NCBI GenBank assembly: GCA_018242215.1
Contig: JAFECG010000018.1
Coordinates: forward strand, 1 to 64,000
Origin: Pseudomonadota bacterium
GTDB lineage: Bacteria; Pseudomonadota; Alphaproteobacteria; Rhizobiales; Hyphomicrobiaceae
Reading direction: 5' to 3'
DNA length: 64,000 nucleotides
Translations under genes and position numbers: made by a program
Notes under the pieces: model-generated
What the model saw: only the letters and a program-made list of their open reading frames with translations
The model's database searches: none
Told to the model about the DNA's origin: nothing
Shown here: piece after piece, positions 62,441 through 64,000 of the stretch
Layout of the letters: every line of letters begins with the position of its first letter
Position numbering within the stretch: the stretch's first letter is position 1

Positions 62441-62701
62441 TCAGAGAAATACAGGCGTCTCATAGCCCCGCTGCCGTTGGTATGTCGGTGCAGGCCGTGA
62501 ACGAAGATAAAGGCGCACCGACTTCTCAAGAAGACGATTGACGTCGGGATAGGTATTCCCGATGGAGAGAATGCAGGCTGCGAGCCGCTCCTTTTCAGAG
62601 TTGGGCGCGCCGGCAAGGCTGAGTTCTCTGGTGGCGCGCTCGAGCACGATCGTCATACGGTCGAGCACTTCCGGCAGGTAGGCGCGAGAAGAAGATTCCA
62701 T
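62441..62701 (-). CDS. Hypothetical small protein
   Basis: An 86-residue, predominantly helical protein (LPEVLDRMTIVLERATREL; SNTYPDVN-like GNTYPDVNRLLEKSVRLYL). No signal, membrane segment or known domain. ATG 62701 is one of two possible starts (the other is 62734). It is convergent with the CreA-like gene. Confidence 0.5.
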   Translation of the reverse strand: MESSSRAYLPEVLDRMTIVLERATRELSLAGAPNSEKERLAACILSIGNTYPDVNRLLEKSVRLYLRSRPAPTYQRQRGYETPVFL

Positions 62702-62924
62702 CGGTTTACTCCCGAATACTCTTCCCCCACTCACAACCCTATAGCACGCGCAAGCGTCAGATCGAAGACAGCGACACCATCAGGCATAGGTGCAATGTTG
62801 AATTGGATATATCGATTGGCCGGATTTACGAGCGGATTTGCTCAGGCGCGTCGTCGAAATGTGGGAAAGACATCCCGAGAGAGCTTTCACATTCTCGCGA
62901 GTAATGTTGCACCTGCGGGTGGAT

Positions 62925-63248
62925 TCATTTTTGGACAAATGCGCGCGACGTGAGGTCTTCTCCCTTTTCGCTGAGAGCAAGGACAGTGCGCTGCGAACGC
63001 TCGCTTCGGCGGACGATGTGGAGAAGCTTCAAGTTGCCGTCCGACAGCGCCGTGATCTCGCGAAGCGTCAAGGCATGCTCGACGCCGATCTTGAGGGAAA
63101 ACGTTCGGCTGTCGTTGGCAATGTCAAAATGGAGCGCGGCGAGAATAGCCGCGCCAATCGGGGATAGGGCCGGATCAAAAACGCGGAGGGCCGCGACGGC
63201 TTCAAGAAACTCATCTTCGGTGATTTCCGTCGGTGAGGCCGAACTCAT
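62925..63248 (-). CDS. Hypothetical protein coupled to the molybdopterin oxidoreductase gene
   Basis: A 107-residue protein: acidic N-terminus (SSASPTEITEDEFLEAVAAL), then FDPALSPIGAAILAALHFD and a beta/alpha tail. It starts within the last codons of the upstream YdeP-type oxidoreductase gene (4-bp overlap, ATGA), which indicates coupled translation and a possible accessory role. No domain is recognised. Confidence 0.65.
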   Translation of the reverse strand: MSSASPTEITEDEFLEAVAALRVFDPALSPIGAAILAALHFDIANDSRTFSLKIGVEHALTLREITALSDGNLKLLHIVRRSERSQRTVLALSEKGEDLTSRAFVQK

Positions 63249-64000
63249 GCGGCGCGGGCCTGCCCGGACAAACGAAAGGAGACAAGCACCGACTTAGACG
63301 TCGGCGTATCGCTCAGTTCGCCTGCGGACGAGATCGGGACGAGTACATTGAGCTCAGGGTAATAGCCCGCCACCGAACCACGCGGCAGATCGTAGGGGAC
63401 GACACGAAAGCTTTCCGCAATACGTTCAACGCCATCCTCATGCCGGCCGATGATGTCGACCCGATCGCCGGCGCTGGCGCCGATTTCAGCAAGATCTTCG
63501 GGGTTGACGAAAACGATGCGGCGTTCGCCGTAGATTCCACGATAGCGGTCATCGAGACCGTAGATCGTCGTATTATACTGATCGTGCGAACGGAACGTCT
63601 GGAGCACGAAGGTGCCGCGCTCGCCGAGCGCCTGCTGGTGTTCGGTTAGAGTTGGAAGCTCGCAGCTTGAAAAGGTCGCTCGTCCCGAGCGTGTATTCCA
63701 GATCCGCTCCGCGGCGCCGTTCGGGAGACGGAAGCCGCGTGGCTTACGTACCCGCCCGTTGAAGTCGTGGAAGCCCGGAATTGTGCGTGCGATCAGGTCG
63801 CGAATGCGATCGTAATGATGGGCGAGGCCTTTCCAGTCAACGGTTTCGGAACCGACGGTTGCCTCGGCGATGCCTGCGATGATCCCGATCTCAGAACGGA
63901 GTTCGGGTGATGCGGGACGATTGATGCCGCCCGAGCCGTGCACCATGCTCATCGAATCCTCGACCGTCACGATCTGCGCCACGCCATCAGAATTGCGGTC
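63245..64000 (-). CDS. C-terminal part of an FdhF/YdeP-type molybdopterin oxidoreductase (partial)
   Basis: The gene runs off the right edge; about 251 C-terminal residues are present and the frame is open to base 64000. SMSMVHGSGGINRPASPELRSE, an IWNTRSGRATFSSCELPTL segment and the terminal molybdopterin-dinucleotide-binding domain (FVLQTFRSHDQYNTTIYGLDDRY, then GERRIVFVNPEDLAE) match the YdeP/FdhF-like family, linked to acid resistance or formate oxidation. The electron partners and the N-terminal cluster motif are outside the window. Confidence 0.85.
   Translation of the reverse strand, partial: DRNSDGVAQIVTVEDSMSMVHGSGGINRPASPELRSEIGIIAGIAEATVGSETVDWKGLAHHYDRIRDLIARTIPGFHDFNGRVRKPRGFRLPNGAAERIWNTRSGRATFSSCELPTLTEHQQALGERGTFVLQTFRSHDQYNTTIYGLDDRYRGIYGERRIVFVNPEDLAEIGASAGDRVDIIGRHEDGVERIAESFRVVPYDLPRGSVAGYYPELNVLVPISSAGELSDTPTSKSVLVSFRLSGQARAA

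Overview
The window looks like chromosome from a high-GC, heterotrophic or methylotrophic alphaproteobacterium of the Hyphomicrobiales (a Hyphomicrobium-like organism is my best guess). The reasons are the ethylmalonyl-CoA pathway genes ecm, ccr and mcd, the order rplU-rpmA-obgE-proB-proA-nadD-rsfS-rlmH, the many LysR and SDR genes, and the codon usage. The genus is inferred; no rRNA gene is present. I recognise no transposase, integrase or CRISPR array.

Layout. 1-1.7 kb: a broken thiamine-diphosphate enzyme gene beside a tRNA-Leu(CAA), then two small membrane-anchored proteins. 1.8-10.1 kb: ethylmalonyl-CoA mutase, crotonyl-CoA carboxylase/reductase and methylsuccinyl-CoA dehydrogenase, which together turn crotonyl-CoA into mesaconyl-CoA for acetyl-CoA assimilation without isocitrate lyase, mixed with a YihY membrane protein, a META-domain protein and an SDR. 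10.1-18.7 kb: a minus-strand housekeeping block (ribosomal proteins L21/L27, ObgE, proline synthesis, NadD, RsfS, RlmH) into which a ChaA-type antiporter is inserted. 19-20.2 kb: an Ntn-hydrolase-like gene and tRNA-Ser(CGA).

20.3-31.1 kb is the most interesting part: a tightly packed seven-gene minus-strand operon (RidA protein, ABC permease, ATPase, NMT1-type binding protein, two isochorismatase-fold cysteine amidohydrolases, one gamma-glutamyltranspeptidase-fold amidase) faces a plus-strand set (MocR-type and AraC-type regulators, a second NMT1-type binding protein, a formamidase/acetamidase). A perfect 9-bp inverted repeat lies between the two arms. Together they look like an uptake and deamidation pathway for a small nitrogen-rich amide or ureide, with an unknown substrate. 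31.4-43 kb is accessory: LysR with two SDRs, a cobalamin-binding radical SAM enzyme, a DUF3754 membrane protein, UppP, a histone-deacetylase-like amidohydrolase, an orphan response regulator and a metallo-beta-lactamase-fold protein. A degenerate copy of the tRNA-Ser 3' end at 43422-43444 suggests that 20.16-43.44 kb may be an old tRNA-integrated island.

43.5-50.8 kb: small exported proteins, cytochrome c proteins, a CysB-like regulator, and an ArsR-rhodanese fusion divergent from a sulfur-dioxygenase-like enzyme and an MFS carrier. 52-56.7 kb: polysaccharide-related genes (GH5 hydrolase, acyltransferase, glycosyltransferase) and PPK2. 56.7-60.1 kb: Hsp20 with Lon and a small eRF1-like protein. 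60.2-64 kb: two paralogous four-cysteine exported proteins (one with a long lysine/alanine-rich tail), a CreA-like protein, and the end of a YdeP-type molybdopterin oxidoreductase that runs off the right edge.
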